A stretch of DNA of 64,000 bases from Corynebacterium sp. HMSC08A12 (GTDB lineage Bacteria > Actinomycetota > Actinomycetes > Mycobacteriales > Mycobacteriaceae), in the NCBI RefSeq assembly GCF_001807485.1, contig NZ_KV789188.1:92892-156891 (forward strand), read 5' to 3'. The position numbers were made by a program, and so were the translations under genes. The notes under the pieces were generated by a model. That model had not been told where the DNA came from. It ran no database searches and saw only the letters and a list, made by a program, of their open reading frames with translations. Each line of letters opens with the position of its first letter. The stretch's first letter is position 1. Positions 1 to 8,743 of this stretch are shown here, piece by piece.

Positions 1-327
1 AGCCGCACTGTGGTGGTTCACGTTTTAGCGGGTGGCGGCGGGGCCGAAGAGCTTCCGCTGCCGTTGCAAGAGGGGGCGACTGCCGGGCCACGCATGGGGC
101 TAGTGGTTTCGAAGGCGGTCGGCAACGCCGTGACCAGGCATAATACCTCGCGGAAGCTTCGTCATGCCTTCCGTGCTGTGTTGGACGAAGGGCTGCAGGA
201 AGGCAGCCTGGAGTTCCCCGTCGGCACCACGGTAGTGATCCGTGCGTTGCCTAAGAGCGCCACTGCGAGCTTTGAGGAGTTGGTCGGCGATGTGCGCAGC
301 TGCATCCGGCGAGCCCTCGCCCGCTAG
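1..327 (+). CDS. rnpA: Ribonuclease P protein component, 5' end cut by window
   Basis: This is the C-terminal 108 residues of RnpA, the protein subunit that helps the RNase P RNA cleave 5' leaders from pre-tRNAs. The reading frame is open from base 1, so the true start lies upstream; the in-frame GTG at 10 is internal. The stretch [20 protein letters not shown] followed by LRHAFR matches the basic family signature (GNAV-R-N-xKRRLRE). The position directly before yidD and yidC is the standard bacterial order, with rpmH and dnaA expected just outside the window. The tail overlaps the proposed yidD start. Confidence 0.95.
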   Translation, partial: SRTVVVHVLAGGGGAEELPLPLQEGATAGPRMGLVVSKAVGNAVTRHNTSRKLRHAFRAVLDEGLQEGSLEFPVGTTVVIRALPKSATASFEELVGDVRSCIRRALAR

Positions 328-661
328 TGGCCACTCTCCCACGTCCGAGCCCTCGCCCAATGGTGATGCGAGTACCAGTAGTGATGGTCGTAATGGTCGG
401 CCGGGTGTCGGGGCCCGAATGGCTCGCCGATTGATCCTTGGTTACCAAAGTTATGTGTCACCCCTTAAAATGGGGCCAACATGCCGTTTTGATCCTACGT
501 GCAGCAACTACGCCTTAACCGCTATAGGCCGCCATGGCCTGATTAAGGGGTCGCTTCTCGCGTTGGGTCGTTTGGCCCGCTGTGGGCCTTGGCATCCGGG
601 AGGTTGGGATCCTGTCCCGCCTCGTCGTCCCCTGTGCTCGTGGGGCGGGCGGCGCCGCTAG
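290..661 (+). CDS. yidD: Membrane protein insertion efficiency factor YidD
   Basis: YidD is a small membrane-associated protein that assists YidC-dependent insertion. The conserved core begins at [10 protein letters not shown] (ATG at 419) and contains the family signature [19 protein letters not shown], followed by [14 protein letters not shown]. The ATG at 290 has a GAGGAG ribosome-binding site at 274-279 with a 10-base spacer. It would translate through the end of rnpA and add a 43-residue Ser/Pro-rich leader. The ATG at 419 has no clear site but gives a protein of the usual family length (80 residues). I prefer 290 on the ribosome-binding site; the function call does not depend on this choice. 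Confidence 0.85.
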   Translation: MCAAASGEPSPASGHSPTSEPSPNGDASTSSDGRNGRPGVGARMARRLILGYQSYVSPLKMGPTCRFDPTCSNYALTAIGRHGLIKGSLLALGRLARCGPWHPGGWDPVPPRRPLCSWGGRRR

Positions 662-748
662 CTGTGTTCCTTTTTTGGACGCCAACTATCGGCGGCGCCG
701 GCCCTACGGGCCTTAATAGATCAATTTCAGGAGAAACCTCGAGTCGCC

Positions 749-1723
749 ATGGATTTTGTTTATTATCCAGTGTCCGGCGTTTTGTGGTTCTGGCATAAGC
801 TGTTCAGCTACGTCCTGAGCCCAGATTCGGGCATCACTTGGGCGCTGGCAATCATGTTCCTCGTGTTCACCATTCGTATCCTCTTGGTGAAGCCGATGGC
901 TAATCAGCTGCGTTCCAGCCGCAAGATGCAAGAAATGCAGCCAAAGATGCAGGAGCTGCAGCGAAAGTACAAGAACGATCGTCAGACGCTGGCGATTGAG
1001 ATGCGCAAGCTGCAGAAGGAAATGGGCGTAAACCCGTTGGCTTCCTGCCTGCCGATGCTTGTGCAGATGCCGATCTTCCTTGGCCTGTTCCACGTGCTTC
1101 GTTCCTTCAACCGCACGGGCACCGGTGTGGGTCAGCTGGGAATGACGGTCGAGGAGACTCGTAATACGCCGAACTACTTCTTCGGTGTGGACGAGGTTCA
1201 GTCCTTCCTGGACGCTCGTATCTTCGGTACTCCCCTGTCCGGTTTTATCTCCATGGACCCGGCCAACTACCGCGCGTTCTCCGCGGATGGTCACGTGGAC
1301 TTCACCCGAACCAACATCATCCTGGTCGTTGTCCCGCTGATGCTGCTGGCTTCCGTGCTGATGCACTTCTCGGCCCGCATGTCTATGGATCGTGCTGCAA
1401 AGCGCCGTGCGGAGAACCCGATTAAGGCTAACGACCCTAAGGCCATGCAGTCTCAGATGCAGATGGACATGATGCAAAAGCTGATGCTGTGGGTCATGCC
1501 GGTTCTGTACCTAATGGGTGGCTTCGCTTGGCAGGTTGGTCTTGCCCTGTACATGGCTACCAACATGACGTGGTCCTACCTGCAGCAGTACTTCCTCTAC
1601 AAGAAGATGGATGCTGAGGAGGAGGCGGAGAAAGAAGCTATCGCGGCTTCCAAGCGCACCTCTGCTCCGAAAGTCGGCGCCCGCCCGGATAACCCCAAGA
1701 AGAAGGGTAAGAAGCGGAAGTAG
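749..1723 (+). CDS. yidC: Membrane protein insertase YidC/Oxa1
   Basis: This is the insertase that places proteins in the cytoplasmic membrane alone or with SecYEG. The 324-residue protein is the short Gram-positive/actinobacterial form without the large periplasmic domain of E. coli YidC. A first hydrophobic segment lies near residues 27-48. It is followed by a charged coiled-coil-like cytoplasmic hairpin (KMQEMQPKMQELQRKYKNDR), the conserved NPLASCLPMLVQMPIF segment, and three further membrane segments. The C-terminus is strongly basic (KKKGKKRK), typical for ribosome contact. An AGGAG site lies about 15 bases before the ATG. A terminator follows at 1739. Confidence 0.96.
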   Translation: MDFVYYPVSGVLWFWHKLFSYVLSPDSGITWALAIMFLVFTIRILLVKPMANQLRSSRKMQEMQPKMQELQRKYKNDRQTLAIEMRKLQKEMGVNPLASCLPMLVQMPIFLGLFHVLRSFNRTGTGVGQLGMTVEETRNTPNYFFGVDEVQSFLDARIFGTPLSGFISMDPANYRAFSADGHVDFTRTNIILVVVPLMLLASVLMHFSARMSMDRAAKRRAENPIKANDPKAMQSQMQMDMMQKLMLWVMPVLYLMGGFAWQVGLALYMATNMTWSYLQQYFLYKKMDAEEEAEKEAIAASKRTSAPKVGARPDNPKKKGKKRK

Positions 1724-1738
1724 CCCTAAACCGCGTTG

Positions 1739-1775
1739 AACCGTCACCGTTATGGTGGCGGTTCTTTTGTTTTCT
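1739..1775 (+). terminator. Rho-independent terminator after yidC
   Basis: A 10-bp stem (AACCGTCACC with GGTGGCGGTT, one wobble pair) around a GTTAT loop is followed by TCTTTTGTTTTCT. It closes the rnpA-yidD-yidC unit. Confidence 0.85.
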
Positions 1776-1869
1776 CTAGTTTCTCTGCACAATCCGTTCG
1801 CGGCTTGAAGACTCGGGTGCTGCTTTGAGGTCAACGGACTATAGAATGGGCGGAGTAATAGAAGCCGAA

Positions 1870-1885
1870 TGTTTCACGTGAAACA
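1870..1885. other. parS: parS centromere site 1
   Basis: This is an exact TGTTTCACGTGAAACA palindrome, the ParB-binding centromere sequence conserved across bacteria. It lies in the yidC-rsmG intergenic region, 20 bases from a second copy. Confidence 0.95.
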
Positions 1886-1905
1886 TCGTGTGGAACAACC
1901 CGGAT

Positions 1906-1921
1906 TGTTTCACGTGAAACA
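1906..1921. other. parS: parS centromere site 2
   Basis: This is a second exact TGTTTCACGTGAAACA site, 36 bp centre-to-centre from site 1 and just before rsmG. The close pair may load ParB cooperatively. Confidence 0.95.
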
Positions 1922-1956
1922 TTGCCCCTACCTCCCACCGTTGAAGGAGTGTCTAG

Positions 1957-2625
1957 ATGGCAAATCGAGACGACGTGAACATTCAAAGCCCGGAACTAGG
2001 TGAACCTCCAGCGGCCGCCCAGGAGGTTTTCGGCGATCGTCTTCCCCTTGCCCGGGAGTATGCGGAGTTCTTGGCAACAGCCGGCATTGAAAGAGGACTG
2101 TTAGGCCCACGCGAGGTTCCACGTATCTGGGAGCGGCACGTACTTAACTCCGCTGTCCTTGGGGAAGTTATTGATGAGGGATGCCGTGTTGTCGATATTG
2201 GCTCCGGTGCCGGTCTACCAGGTATCCCGTTGGCGATCGCGCGTCCGGATCTAAAGGTTCAGCTCCTGGAGCCACTGCTACGACGCTATAACTTCCTGTC
2301 CGAGATCAACGACCGACTCGATCTGGGGTGCGAGGTCGTCCGCGGTCGTGCCGAAGAGCCAGATGTAGTTAGAGCTTTGGGCGGTGCAGATGTTGCTACG
2401 TCTCGAGCTGTGGCACCGCTCGGTAAACTCACCCGTTGGTCACTGCCTCTGGTGCGCGTTGGTGGAGCGATGAAGGCCCTTAAGGGTGGTTCGGTCGCAG
2501 AGGAACTCGAGCGAGACGCCAAAGAGATTGCTAAAGCGGGTGGCGGGGATGGAACCATCCAGCTAGTAGGCGAGTCTAAGGTGGCGGAACCTACACACGT
2601 GATCACTATTCCGCGCATCAAGTAG
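1957..2625 (+). CDS. rsmG: 16S rRNA (guanine-N7)-methyltransferase RsmG (GidB)
   Basis: This SAM-dependent methyltransferase modifies a guanine in the 530 loop of 16S rRNA (G527 in E. coli); its loss gives low-level streptomycin resistance in other bacteria. The family motif ERHVLNS is at residues 59-65 and the SAM-binding [10 protein letters not shown] at 80-89, followed by the [12 protein letters not shown] strand-helix. The length of 222 residues is normal. AAGGAG at about 1941 lies upstream of the ATG. It precedes parA, as in most actinobacteria, and is flanked on both sides by parS sites. Confidence 0.95.
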   Translation: MANRDDVNIQSPELGEPPAAAQEVFGDRLPLAREYAEFLATAGIERGLLGPREVPRIWERHVLNSAVLGEVIDEGCRVVDIGSGAGLPGIPLAIARPDLKVQLLEPLLRRYNFLSEINDRLDLGCEVVRGRAEEPDVVRALGGADVATSRAVAPLGKLTRWSLPLVRVGGAMKALKGGSVAEELERDAKEIAKAGGGDGTIQLVGESKVAEPTHVITIPRIK

Positions 2626-2677
2626 GGCTCTCATTGTGGCCTCTGTGAGGCTGATCTATCCTTTACATACACCTCGA

Positions 2678-2693
2678 TGTTTCACGTGAAACA
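2678..2693. other. parS: parS centromere site 3
   Basis: This exact TGTTTCACGTGAAACA site lies 30 bases before parA, where ParB spreading could influence parAB expression. Confidence 0.95.
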
Positions 2694-2722
2694 TCATCTT
2701 TCGACTTCAGGATTGGACATAG

Positions 2723-3661
2723 ATGTCGACCTTCGACATGGATGAAACACCCATCGGGCGAGCTGCCCAACAGGCTGCGCGCTTGAAGAACCCGAATCGG
2801 AACAAACTTCCGAGGCCGGAGAAGTGCAGGAAGATCACCATTGCCAACCAAAAGGGTGGCGTGGGCAAGACGACCTCTACTGTTAACCTGGCGTGGTCCC
2901 TCTCCCTTTTGGGCATGAAGGTGCTCGTTATCGACCTGGATCCTCAAGGCAACGCATCGACGGCACTTGATGCGGTGCATCATGTCGGCACGCCTTCGTC
3001 TTATGAGGTACTGCTGAATGAGATGTCTGTCGATGAAGTGATGCAGGGCAACGACGAGAACGAGAACATCTTCTGCGTCCCAGCAACCATCGATCTGGCG
3101 GGAGCCGAGATCAATCTGGTTAACGAAGTTCGACGTGAGTATCGACTTTCCTCCGCGCTCAGCGACGGATGGATCGAAGAGCACGGTTTCGATTACGTGT
3201 TCATTGACTGCCCCCCTTCCCTCGGGCTCCTCACGATCAACGCAATGACGGCCGTGGATGAGGTACTGATCCCAATTCAGTGCGAGTACTACGCCCTGGA
3301 AGGCGTAAGCCAGTTGATCGATAACATCGCAATGATTCGCGAGAACCTGAACCCGAACCTGCACATTTCGGGCGTACTTTTAACGATGTATGATGGTCGC
3401 ACACGGCTTTCGCAGAACGTTAGCGACGATGTTCGAACTCACTTCGGATCCGTGGTTCTGGATAACCATATTCCGCGTAATGTGAAGGTATCCGAGGCTC
3501 CGAGTTACAACATGACAGTGCTGCAGTACGACGGCGGCGCCCCTGGGGCGCTTGCCTATTATGACGCAGCTAAGGAATTCGCTCAGCGCGGCGATTACCT
3601 CCCGACAACGGAAACCGCGCCGATTGGAATTGCTCCCGAACTTCATGATCAGGGTGAGTAA
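2723..3661 (+). CDS. parA: Chromosome partitioning ATPase ParA
   Basis: This Walker-type ATPase drives segregation of ParB-bound origins. The deviant Walker A box KGGVGKTT is at residues 44-51, followed by [12 protein letters not shown] at about 69 and the Walker B-type [15 protein letters not shown]. The length is 312 residues, with a 38-residue N-terminal extension before the ATPase core. The stop lies two bases before the parB start, so the two are almost certainly cotranscribed. In Corynebacterium, which lacks MinCDE and an actin-based polarity system, ParA also links origins to the cell poles. Confidence 0.96.
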   Translation: MSTFDMDETPIGRAAQQAARLKNPNRNKLPRPEKCRKITIANQKGGVGKTTSTVNLAWSLSLLGMKVLVIDLDPQGNASTALDAVHHVGTPSSYEVLLNEMSVDEVMQGNDENENIFCVPATIDLAGAEINLVNEVRREYRLSSALSDGWIEEHGFDYVFIDCPPSLGLLTINAMTAVDEVLIPIQCEYYALEGVSQLIDNIAMIRENLNPNLHISGVLLTMYDGRTRLSQNVSDDVRTHFGSVVLDNHIPRNVKVSEAPSYNMTVLQYDGGAPGALAYYDAAKEFAQRGDYLPTTETAPIGIAPELHDQGE

Positions 3662-3663
3662 TA

Positions 3664-5199
3664 GTGGGGAAACGCAATAAAAAGGATTCCAAACTGTCGA
3701 AGAAAGATCTAAAGTCCGCCGAAAATAGCGTTTCGAAGGATTCGCGTAAAGTTTCAAAGCCGCACAATGTGGCCAATTCACCTCAGAGTCAGGAGAGTCC
3801 GTTGCCGAAGAAAACGCCGGCGGGCGCGAAGATGCCCGAAAATGCTGGTAGAAGCTTAGCGTCGGAAGCGGGGCGAGCTCTGAGTGCAACCAAGTCCAGT
3901 GGTGGCTCTCGAAAGCCGCAGATGCCCTCTCCTAACGCTGTAGGCAATGCTCGACGGGGCGGACTTGGTCGAGGTCTTGCATCGCTCATCCCGACCGGAC
4001 CTGCTCGCCCCTCTCTTGGGGATGGTGCAGCCGACATTGTATTGGGTAGCGGGAAGAGCATCGGTAGCGGTGGAAAGAAGGCCGATGCTGGTTCATCGTC
4101 CGGTAACGGTGGCAAGGGTGATCGCGCGGTAGAAGATTCTGCCAGATCTCAGAAGAGCCCTGTGAACCCTCAAGCGGATCAAAGTGACTCTGACAAGCCG
4201 AATTTTGATCGACCTGATGAGAATCTGGGGGGTACCTCGAGTATGGACGCGAAACGTCACAGTGACGCTTCGCGTACGGTTATCCGAGAGGCTTCCGGTA
4301 CGGAATGCGACGCCATCGAGAACCGTTCCGCTACCCCGAGCGACGTGAATGTTTCACGTGAAACATCGCAAGATGATTTCGGGGCAACCTACCAAGAGCT
4401 CCCCCTCGGTGCCATTCGTACAAATGCAAAGCAGCCGCGCGAGGTATTCGACGAGGAGGCCCTTCAGGAGCTCGTCCACTCCATTAAGGAGTTCGGGCTT
4501 ATGCAGCCGATCGTCGTGCGCAGGGCCCCAGACGAGGATTCCACGTATGAGCTCATTATGGGTGAGCGACGCCTGCGCGCAGCAAAGCGAGCGGGTTTCG
4601 AAGTAATTCCCGCCATCGTCCGCGAGACCGCAGACGACGAGATGCTGCGCGACGCGCTGCTAGAGAACATTCACCGCGTCCAGTTGAATCCGCTGGAAGA
4701 AGCCGCGGCGTATCAGCAGCTTATGGAGGAGTTCGGCGTAACCCAGGAACAGCTGGCTAAGAAGATCGGTCGATCTCGTCCTCTGATCACTAACATGATC
4801 CGCCTTCTCCAGTTGCCTGTATCCGTGCAGCGGCGAGTCGGCGCCGGAGTCCTTAGTGCGGGTCACGCTCGCGCTCTCCTGGGCTTAAAGAGCGGCGCTG
4901 AGGAACAGGAGAAGCTTGCCACCCGTGTTGTAAGCGAGGGATTGAGCGTGCGCGCCACGGAGGAAGCGGTGACCCTCCTGAACCGTGGCGATAAGGCAGC
5001 CAGTGCTACGAAGGCTACTGGACGCAGCCCCCAACAGCTGCCAGAAGATGTCTCCAACTGGGTGGATAATGCCTCCGATGCATTGGAGACCAAGGTCAGT
5101 GTCCAAATGGGGAAGAAAAAGGGCAAGATCGTTGTTGAATTTGGAGGCCCTGAGGACTTCGACAGGATCATTGAGCTGTTGAAGTTTAAGAAGCACTAA
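3664..5199 (+). CDS. parB: Chromosome partitioning protein ParB, with long disordered N-terminus
   Basis: ParB binds parS, clamps and spreads on DNA, and stimulates ParA. The conserved ParA-contact motif [11 protein letters not shown], normally at the very N-terminus, here begins at residue 100. It is followed by a polar linker to about residue 243. The CTPase/DNA-binding core then starts: GERR at 300-303, ENIHR at 334-338 (usually ENIQR), and a helix-turn-helix [20 protein letters not shown] near 360-378. The 511-residue length is well above the usual 300-380. The GTG start at 3664 overlaps nothing and has AGGGTGAG upstream. In-frame ATG codons further down, such as the one at residue 57, could be the true start. 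A parS site lies inside the linker-coding part. Confidence 0.95.
   Translation: MGKRNKKDSKLSKKDLKSAENSVSKDSRKVSKPHNVANSPQSQESPLPKKTPAGAKMPENAGRSLASEAGRALSATKSSGGSRKPQMPSPNAVGNARRGGLGRGLASLIPTGPARPSLGDGAADIVLGSGKSIGSGGKKADAGSSSGNGGKGDRAVEDSARSQKSPVNPQADQSDSDKPNFDRPDENLGGTSSMDAKRHSDASRTVIREASGTECDAIENRSATPSDVNVSRETSQDDFGATYQELPLGAIRTNAKQPREVFDEEALQELVHSIKEFGLMQPIVVRRAPDEDSTYELIMGERRLRAAKRAGFEVIPAIVRETADDEMLRDALLENIHRVQLNPLEEAAAYQQLMEEFGVTQEQLAKKIGRSRPLITNMIRLLQLPVSVQRRVGAGVLSAGHARALLGLKSGAEEQEKLATRVVSEGLSVRATEEAVTLLNRGDKAASATKATGRSPQQLPEDVSNWVDNASDALETKVSVQMGKKKGKIVVEFGGPEDFDRIIELLKFKKH
4350..4365. other. parS: parS centromere site 4, inside parB
   Basis: This exact TGTTTCACGTGAAACA site lies inside the parB coding sequence and encodes part of the variable linker (residues NVSRETS). 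The linker is unconstrained, so the site can be kept at the DNA level. Confidence 0.95.
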
Positions 5200-5208
5200 A
5201 ACGCTTAG

Positions 5209-5299
5209 CTAAACCCAGACAAAGCAAACCGGCATGTAGCTAACTCAGACTAAGAGAACCACCGGAAGGCCAACCCAGACAAACTGAACCAGCGGAAGT
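5209..5299. repeat. Three ~30-bp imperfect direct repeats between parB and the nitroreductase gene
   Basis: Three units (5209-5239, 5240-5269, 5270-5299) share the pattern CYMAMYCCAGACWAA, then AACC, then a CGGAAG-like end. They fill almost all of the 127-base gap. The arrangement resembles iterons or regulator sites; no function is known to me. Confidence 0.6.
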
Positions 5300-5326
5300 T
5301 AACCTTAAGAAAAGGAGCAAATTTCT

Positions 5327-5908
5327 ATGTCCTTGACCGTTACCGAAGCCATTTCAACCCGCCGGGCAACGCGCCAGTACACCGACCAGGCGATTCCAAC
5401 GGAAGTTTTGGATCGGGTAGTTGAGAATGCTCTTGAAGCCCCTAGCGCGTTCAACGCGCAGATGCGTGACCTGGTAGTAGTCCAGGATCAGGCCGTTAAG
5501 CAGGCGATTTTTGATGCTTCGGGACAGCAGCAGTTCCTGGATGCTCCGGTCGTCTTCGTTGTGGTCGGCCGCTCCGAGGTGGTGCCTGACGACGCTGAAG
5601 AGGTTCTGGGAGCAGAGCTTACGGAGAAGGTTCGTGGCTTCAATGGCTCCGCGTCCCCGGAGAAGCTGCGCGAAATTGGTATCAGGGATGCCATGCTCGT
5701 TGCTGGATTTTTGCTTCTTGCAGCCCAGGAACAGGGTCTTGCCACCTCCCCCACCACCGGTTGGAACGAAGAGGGCGTCAAGAAGGCAATTGGCCTCGAG
5801 GGGCGCGATGATCGTTCGATCGCACTCGTAGTGGCAGCCGGCTACCCCAATGAGGAGCCCACTCACCCGGGTCGTGCGGTGAACCGCCGAGTGGATAACC
5901 ACTATTAA
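5327..5908 (+). CDS. Nitroreductase family protein
   Basis: This 193-residue FMN-dependent NAD(P)H oxidoreductase belongs to the nitroreductase fold. The N-terminus AISTRRATRQYTDQAIPTE is the family signature in which an Arg-Arg pair contacts FMN phosphate. APSAFNAQ at about 44 is the second FMN contact region. The C-terminal half carries LLLAAQEQGLATSPTTGW, which lines the flavin, and VVAAGYPNE. The physiological substrate cannot be told from sequence. AAAGGAG lies about nine bases before the ATG. It is a stand-alone gene that ends at the parS-containing terminator. Confidence 0.85.
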   Translation: MSLTVTEAISTRRATRQYTDQAIPTEVLDRVVENALEAPSAFNAQMRDLVVVQDQAVKQAIFDASGQQQFLDAPVVFVVVGRSEVVPDDAEEVLGAELTEKVRGFNGSASPEKLREIGIRDAMLVAGFLLLAAQEQGLATSPTTGWNEEGVKKAIGLEGRDDRSIALVVAAGYPNEEPTHPGRAVNRRVDNHY

Positions 5909-5928
5909 ACGCAGAATCCTCCACTCTG

Positions 5929-5962
5929 AACCCCGATGTTTCACGTGAAACATCGGGGTTTT
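5929..5962. terminator. parS: Perfect 32-bp palindrome: terminator with parS site 5 (5937-5952) embedded
   Basis: The bases AACCCCGA and TCGGGGTT flank an exact TGTTTCACGTGAAACA, making a perfect 32-bp palindrome (5929-5960) followed by TT. It can form a GC-based hairpin after the nitroreductase gene and is at the same time a ParB-binding site. Confidence 0.85.
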
Positions 5963-6111
5963 GTGTAGCAAGAAACTAGCGATTTCGCCACGGGAACGAT
6001 TGGTGCCCTATAGGATCTTCGTAGAAACCAACCGCACGCAGCCGATTGTGCATTCCAGACTCGCTACTTTCAGGGACTCTTGGATGTCTTCAATGAACAG
6101 AAAGGAGCGCT

Positions 6112-7083
6112 GTGGAAGTACACATTAAAGCCATCACTCCTCAGTGTTCCGAAGATCTCGAGCCCAGTGCTGCGGCATCGACATTCTGGGCGCTCCCCCC
6201 GGGCTACGAGAATCAGAGTAGTTCGTCCAAAGACCCGGTATTTGATAAGCAGGTATGGCTGCAGAACGTCCTCCTGGAATGGGGAATCTGCGGATACACG
6301 GCATTCGTCGGCACCGGAGATGCAGGCACCCGACCGGTCCCTGCTGCGACGGTTTTCTTTGCTCCCGCGCGCTATATGCTAGGCATTGCGAACCTGCCAA
6401 CTGCACCGATTTCCCCTGATGCAATCCTTCTGAGCACGGTGCACGTGGCTGTGCCGTACATGGGTCTATACCTAGAGCATCAACTCATCGATACCGTGCT
6501 TACCGAGGCGCACCGTCGCGGGGTGAAGGCCGTGGAGGCTTTCGCTCGAGTTGAGGACTTTGACGAGGAACTTGCTAGGCAGCTTAGTGAGGCTTCGTGG
6601 CCGACGGCGCAGGAAGAGCCGGAGGAGCCTAAGTGGTCACCAGAGGAACAAAATCGCAGGTACAGTGCCCTTGAATCCCTGAATTATGTGCCCGAATCCT
6701 ATCGGGGTTGGAAGACGGCCGCGGAAACCCACGGGATAGACGAGGACATTCTGGATAGTGCCCCGATGCTCTCCGAGGACATCCTTGAGGCGGAGGGTTT
6801 CAAGGTGGTCAAGCATCACCGACACTTCCCGCGCTATCGCTTTGAGATCAGCGGGTCGCATAGCCTTTTTGGGGACTTCGCTGAGGAGGATCACGCACAG
6901 GTCAACGGACCGGAGAAGCTCTCCACGGTTATCGGTGGCAACCGGACGCCAAAAGCATCTGGGGTGCTCGGAAGCCTTGAAACTCCGGAAACGTTCGGGA
7001 CTACTGGACAGCGCGAGACGAGCAACCGGGTCTCCGCGCCTAGTCCGGTGCAGAATCTACTTGTTCGGAAGCTCTTCCTGTAG
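6112..7083 (+). CDS. GNAT-like acetyltransferase domain protein of the parB-cwlM interval
   Basis: This 323-residue protein is conserved at this position between parB and cwlM in corynebacteria. The segment ISPDAILLSTVHVAVPYMGL followed by YLEHQLIDTVLTEAHRRGVKAVEAFA (about 104-148) has the strand, acetyl-CoA loop and helix pattern of GNAT enzymes. The substrate is unknown, and the last ~70 residues look disordered. GTG at 6112 is preceded by AAAGGAG at 6101-6107. Its 3' end overlaps the convergent cwlM by 27 bases. Confidence 0.65.
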   Translation: MEVHIKAITPQCSEDLEPSAAASTFWALPPGYENQSSSSKDPVFDKQVWLQNVLLEWGICGYTAFVGTGDAGTRPVPAATVFFAPARYMLGIANLPTAPISPDAILLSTVHVAVPYMGLYLEHQLIDTVLTEAHRRGVKAVEAFARVEDFDEELARQLSEASWPTAQEEPEEPKWSPEEQNRRYSALESLNYVPESYRGWKTAAETHGIDEDILDSAPMLSEDILEAEGFKVVKHHRHFPRYRFEISGSHSLFGDFAEEDHAQVNGPEKLSTVIGGNRTPKASGVLGSLETPETFGTTGQRETSNRVSAPSPVQNLLVRKLFL

Positions 7084-8256
7084 CAGCTCCACAAAGCTAA
7101 AGGTGCCAGTAGCGTGGACATCCTTATCCAGCAGGTATAGGCGCTTAACGGCCACAACGATGGCCTCGGCGATGGTATCGCGCATCGCAGGATCAGTGAG
7201 GATCTCAACATCCTTAGGGCTGGTCAGGTAACCGGGCACGACCTGCACCGTCGGCATGCTGGTTAGGCGCAGAATGTCCCACGTCTGACCGTGGTTAAAG
7301 CAGTTCTGAAGCGGAGTGCGGGCCACAATCTCGCGCTGAATAAAGCCAGAGAGCTTCTCGCCCACCATCGATGAGTAGCCCGTCAGCGAGCCGAAGTAGA
7401 ACGTAGCCGCGCCGTTGGCCTTCTCATTCGGATAAATATCGGCGCGCAGGCTAATCATGACGTCTGCGCCGAAAGCATTCGCGATATTGGCACGATCCTG
7501 GTTAGTGGGATTGGCAGACCGGGGGCGCGAAAGAATCGTCTCCATCCCCGCTGCGATCATACGGCCTTCTACCCTGCCGGCGAGGTCCCAGAGGATCTCC
7601 TCCTCCGAAATCTGTCCGAAGGGGCCGTCAACGATGTATCCCTTGTCCGAGCCACCCAGGCCCGGGTCGATCACCACACGCTTGCCGGTCAGCTGCGGTC
7701 CGGCAGAGCGAATCTGCTCCTTCTCACGGATGGACTGAGGCGAGCCGCCGGTGATCCTCCGCCCCAGGTAAGACAGTGCGCGCAGGGTGTCTGGGCCGAC
7801 AACCCCGTCGTTATTCAGCCCGTAGTTCAGCTGGTAGTTCACCACGGCGGAGTGGGTACGCGGACCGAAGTGGCCATCCACACGGCTGGTGTAAAAGCCT
7901 AGGTCGTGCAGCTGAGTCTGCAGCTGCGCCACGTCGTCGCCGACGAACTGGTTGCCCTGCAGCGAGAGCACACGCGCCCCCAGGGTGTAGGAGGCCTCAC
8001 GTAGCGCACGCAATGTGCCGGGAGTGATGGTGCCGTCGGCAATGATGCCACGCTGCTGCTGAAACGCCTTCAGCGCCTCCGCCAGGGCCTCGTCGAAAAC
8101 TTCTTCCTCGCTGGTCCAGCGCTGCGACTTACTGCCGGTCGTGTCGCCTTCATACCCTTCCAGCAGACCGAGGCGCGCCAAGGTGCCGCGGACCTCAGCG
8201 ACGCGCGGGCTGCGGTCGCCGACCTGGAGAAGCAAACGATCCACTGGGTTCAACAC
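7057..8256 (-). CDS. cwlM: CwlM, amidase-fold protein lacking its zinc ligands (peptidoglycan regulator)
   Basis: Two N-terminal peptidoglycan-binding-like domains (about 8-85 and 100-165; FGPRTHSAVVNYQ in the second) precede an Amidase_3 fold. In active enzymes the zinc ligands lie in DPGHGG, a following Glu, and a His in SxHxN, with a catalytic Glu in VELGF. Here these read DPGL (197-200), a Glu cluster at 218-220 that is retained, SLRAD (Arg271) and VQVVPG (Val340). Both His ligands and the catalytic Glu are therefore lost. This agrees with mycobacterial CwlM, which is not an amidase but, when phosphorylated by PknB, activates MurA. It is followed by trxA and trxB upstream on the same strand. 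Confidence 0.9.
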   Translation of the reverse strand: MLNPVDRLLLQVGDRSPRVAEVRGTLARLGLLEGYEGDTTGSKSQRWTSEEEVFDEALAEALKAFQQQRGIIADGTITPGTLRALREASYTLGARVLSLQGNQFVGDDVAQLQTQLHDLGFYTSRVDGHFGPRTHSAVVNYQLNYGLNNDGVVGPDTLRALSYLGRRITGGSPQSIREKEQIRSAGPQLTGKRVVIDPGLGGSDKGYIVDGPFGQISEEEILWDLAGRVEGRMIAAGMETILSRPRSANPTNQDRANIANAFGADVMISLRADIYPNEKANGAATFYFGSLTGYSSMVGEKLSGFIQREIVARTPLQNCFNHGQTWDILRLTSMPTVQVVPGYLTSPKDVEILTDPAMRDTIAEAIVVAVKRLYLLDKDVHATGTFSFVELLQEELPNK

Positions 8257-8419
8257 TCCAATTCTTCAAACTTTCGCGGCACTAAAGCCACTGTATCCAC
8301 TGTGAGACAAATCACATTTAAGATCTTTCGCCGACAGTGGCGAGTCATAGATGCAATTCTAGGGACAAATCCGCCGATCTGCTTTACTTGCAGGTCAGGC
8401 GTGTTTTATCAGCTGTTTT

Positions 8420-8743
8420 CTAAAGCTGCGCTTCAATCGCAGATCGCAGCGTGTCCCGATCCTGAGCGCCGGTGAATTCCGCGACCTTCTCCCCGTCCTT
8501 GAAAATCATTAGGGCGGGGATGGACATGACCTGGAACATAGCGCCCAGCATGCGCTCCTCATCGACGTTCACCTTGGCAATCTTCGCCTTGCCATCGAAC
8601 TCCGCCGCCAGTTCGTCGAGAATGGGCGTCATAGCTAGGCAAGGGCGGCACCATTCGGCCCAGAAGTCGACTAGAACAGGCTGGGTAGCCTCGACGACCT
8701 CGGACTTGAAGCTGGACTGGGTGACGTTCACGATGTCGGACAT
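8420..8743 (-). CDS. trxA: Thioredoxin with WCRPC active site
   Basis: This is a 107-residue thioredoxin, the cytoplasmic disulfide reductase fed by the TrxB encoded just upstream. The fold is complete: VLVDFWAEWCRPC at 23-35, cis-Pro in SIPALMIF, and the C-terminal helix. The active site reads Cys32-Arg-Pro-Cys35 instead of the canonical Cys-Gly-Pro-Cys, which should alter redox potential or partner contacts. AGGAGG lies eight bases before the ATG. The gap to trxB (8744-8939) holds short GC-rich repeats, so the two may be transcribed separately. Confidence 0.93.
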   Translation of the reverse strand: MSDIVNVTQSSFKSEVVEATQPVLVDFWAEWCRPCLAMTPILDELAAEFDGKAKIAKVNVDEERMLGAMFQVMSIPALMIFKDGEKVAEFTGAQDRDTLRSAIEAQL

